A stretch of DNA of 64,000 nt from an uncultured Dysosmobacter sp. (GTDB lineage: Bacteria > Bacillota > Clostridia > Oscillospirales > Oscillospiraceae): contig CAKTIO010000006.1 in assembly GCA_934565855.1 (NCBI GenBank), forward strand, positions 1 through 64,000, written 5' to 3'. The translations under genes and the position numbers were made by a program. This document shows positions 63,341 to 64,000 of the stretch, piece after piece. Every line of letters begins with the position of its first letter. Position 1 is the stretch's first letter. Below the pieces are notes generated by a model, which was not told where the DNA came from, searched no databases, and saw only the letters and a list, made by a program, of their open reading frames with translations.

Positions 63341-64000
63341 ATGAGTAACCAAAATGGAACTGCGCAGCTCCGCTATCTTGAAGAAATTGCTGCCTGCCTT
63401 CGCCGCATGGGTTTTGAAACCATGCCTATGGAGAATCAGCACCTCCCCATTAAATGGAACGGCAGCTACCTTTGCCGTATTTCTGGTAGAGGGAGTGTCC
63501 TGTACCAAGAGGCAGATGTCAAACGTGCCAATGCGCAGGATGCTCTGCACAGCATAATTGATACTGCCAAAATGACTTCGGAATACATGGCAATTCTGGA
63601 CCACGCGCCGCAGCTCAAAGCAAGCGGTCTTGTTGGCGATTATCGCGTCCTCGCAGACTTCGGCGACGCTGTGCTGGCGGGTCATCCTACAGAGCGCGGC
63701 GTACAGTTCGTGACTTGGAGCTGGGACTGGGATCGCAAGGGCGTTCATCAAGGGAATTATTTCTACGAGGACTACGAAGCTGCCAAGCGAGATTTCACCG
63801 TCCGCAGCGGGCTTGTTCAAAGAGACGCCCTTTTTGAGGCGGAGCAGCTTGCGGAGTTTTACCACGCGCTAAAGTTCGTCCGTGAACGCGACGAAAACCT
63901 TTCGTTCGGGCGGGATCAGGCGCTGGCAGAGCTCATGGAGCAGGTCGGCAGATTACTGCCGGAAGCCGCTCTGCGGCAGCGGGATACGCCGGAGCAGAGC
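63341..64000 (+). CDS. Mobile-element-type hypothetical protein, 3' end outside window
   Basis: The frame from ATG 63341 (AGGAG nine bases upstream) is open for 220 codons to the window end. It starts MSNQNGTAQLRYLEEIAACL and contains WNGSYLCRISGRGSVLYQE, KASGLVGDYRVLADFGDAVL and GVQFVTWSWDWDRKGVHQGNYF. I recall proteins of this type as uncharacterised cargo of integrative and conjugative elements in gut Firmicutes, close to relaxase and antirestriction genes, but cannot search. Codon use is more mixed than in the core genes upstream. No function can be given. Confidence 0.7.
   Translation, partial: MSNQNGTAQLRYLEEIAACLRRMGFETMPMENQHLPIKWNGSYLCRISGRGSVLYQEADVKRANAQDALHSIIDTAKMTSEYMAILDHAPQLKASGLVGDYRVLADFGDAVLAGHPTERGVQFVTWSWDWDRKGVHQGNYFYEDYEAAKRDFTVRSGLVQRDALFEAEQLAEFYHALKFVRERDENLSFGRDQALAELMEQVGRLLPEAALRQRDTPEQS

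Noticed and set aside
63275-63865. Minus-strand ORF of 196 residues at the right edge
   Set aside because: It is antisense to the open plus-strand frame from 63341, which has a good ribosome site and recognisable composition.

Overview
The window looks like chromosome of a gut-type, low-redox anaerobe of the Clostridia, most likely Oscillospirales/Oscillospiraceae. The reasons are a GC-rich sequence with Firmicutes gene orders (ylxM-ffh-rpsP-khpA-rimM-trmD, walRK-yycHI, smpB near tmRNA), many strong Shine-Dalgarno sites with TTG or GTG starts, a 2-hydroxyacyl-CoA dehydratase activase pair, PyrI-dependent aspartate transcarbamoylase, DUF1292 and DUF6514 proteins, and a clostridial-type tmRNA. 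The genus cannot be fixed from this alone. Most of the window is conserved core genome; only the last ~700 bases look accessory.

Layout. 1-76 is the tail of a 5S rRNA gene with its terminator, so an rRNA operon lies just outside. 238-6824 holds a parvulin-type foldase, a lipoprotein, a structured RNA candidate, a DUF1292 protein and a class A penicillin-binding protein. 7061-12276 is an amino-acid block with four ACT-domain genes (PheB-like, homoserine dehydrogenase, aspartate kinase, UPF0237) and UPF0210. 12350-18438 holds QueH, the two-gene dehydratase-activase system and a DMT permease. 18504-24199 is the pyrimidine operon pyrC-pyrK-pyrD-pyrF-pyrE-pyrB-pyrI (minus strand) from one clear promoter with a short leader. 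24439-26420 is an ECF sigma/anti-sigma operon with two membrane proteins.

26499-36733 (minus strand) carries a Nudix hydrolase, the WalR-WalK envelope two-component system with YycH- and YycI-like partners, murA, yycJ (walJ), rlmH, a DUF2007 protein and a phosphoglucomutase. 36876-38467 is a trans-translation cluster: smpB, a cyclophilin, and tmRNA. 38468-39060 is a long non-coding gap with an extreme polypyrimidine tract. 39061-44163 (minus) holds a G5/3D-domain cell-wall protein and the SRP/ribosome-maturation operon. 44448-48780 (plus) holds the YfmF/YfmH M16 pair, lgt and folD. 48855-51249 holds an MntR-like regulator, an HD hydrolase and an MFS transporter.

51500-61388 is a plus-strand series: ddl, murF, an ABC-F ATPase, a DUF218 protein, flavodoxin, prfA, a fused Sua5-CoaE protein, and an M18 aminopeptidase. 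A lone LytTR regulator and a DUF6514 protein follow, then tRNA-Gln(CUG). After the tRNA come three stacked terminators and the start of a gene of a type I recall from integrative/conjugative elements of gut Firmicutes, so the right edge probably enters a mobile element. The least expected features are the Sua5-CoaE fusion, the uncatalogued structured RNA at 3405-3570, the gap after tmRNA, and the tRNA-Gln/accessory boundary.
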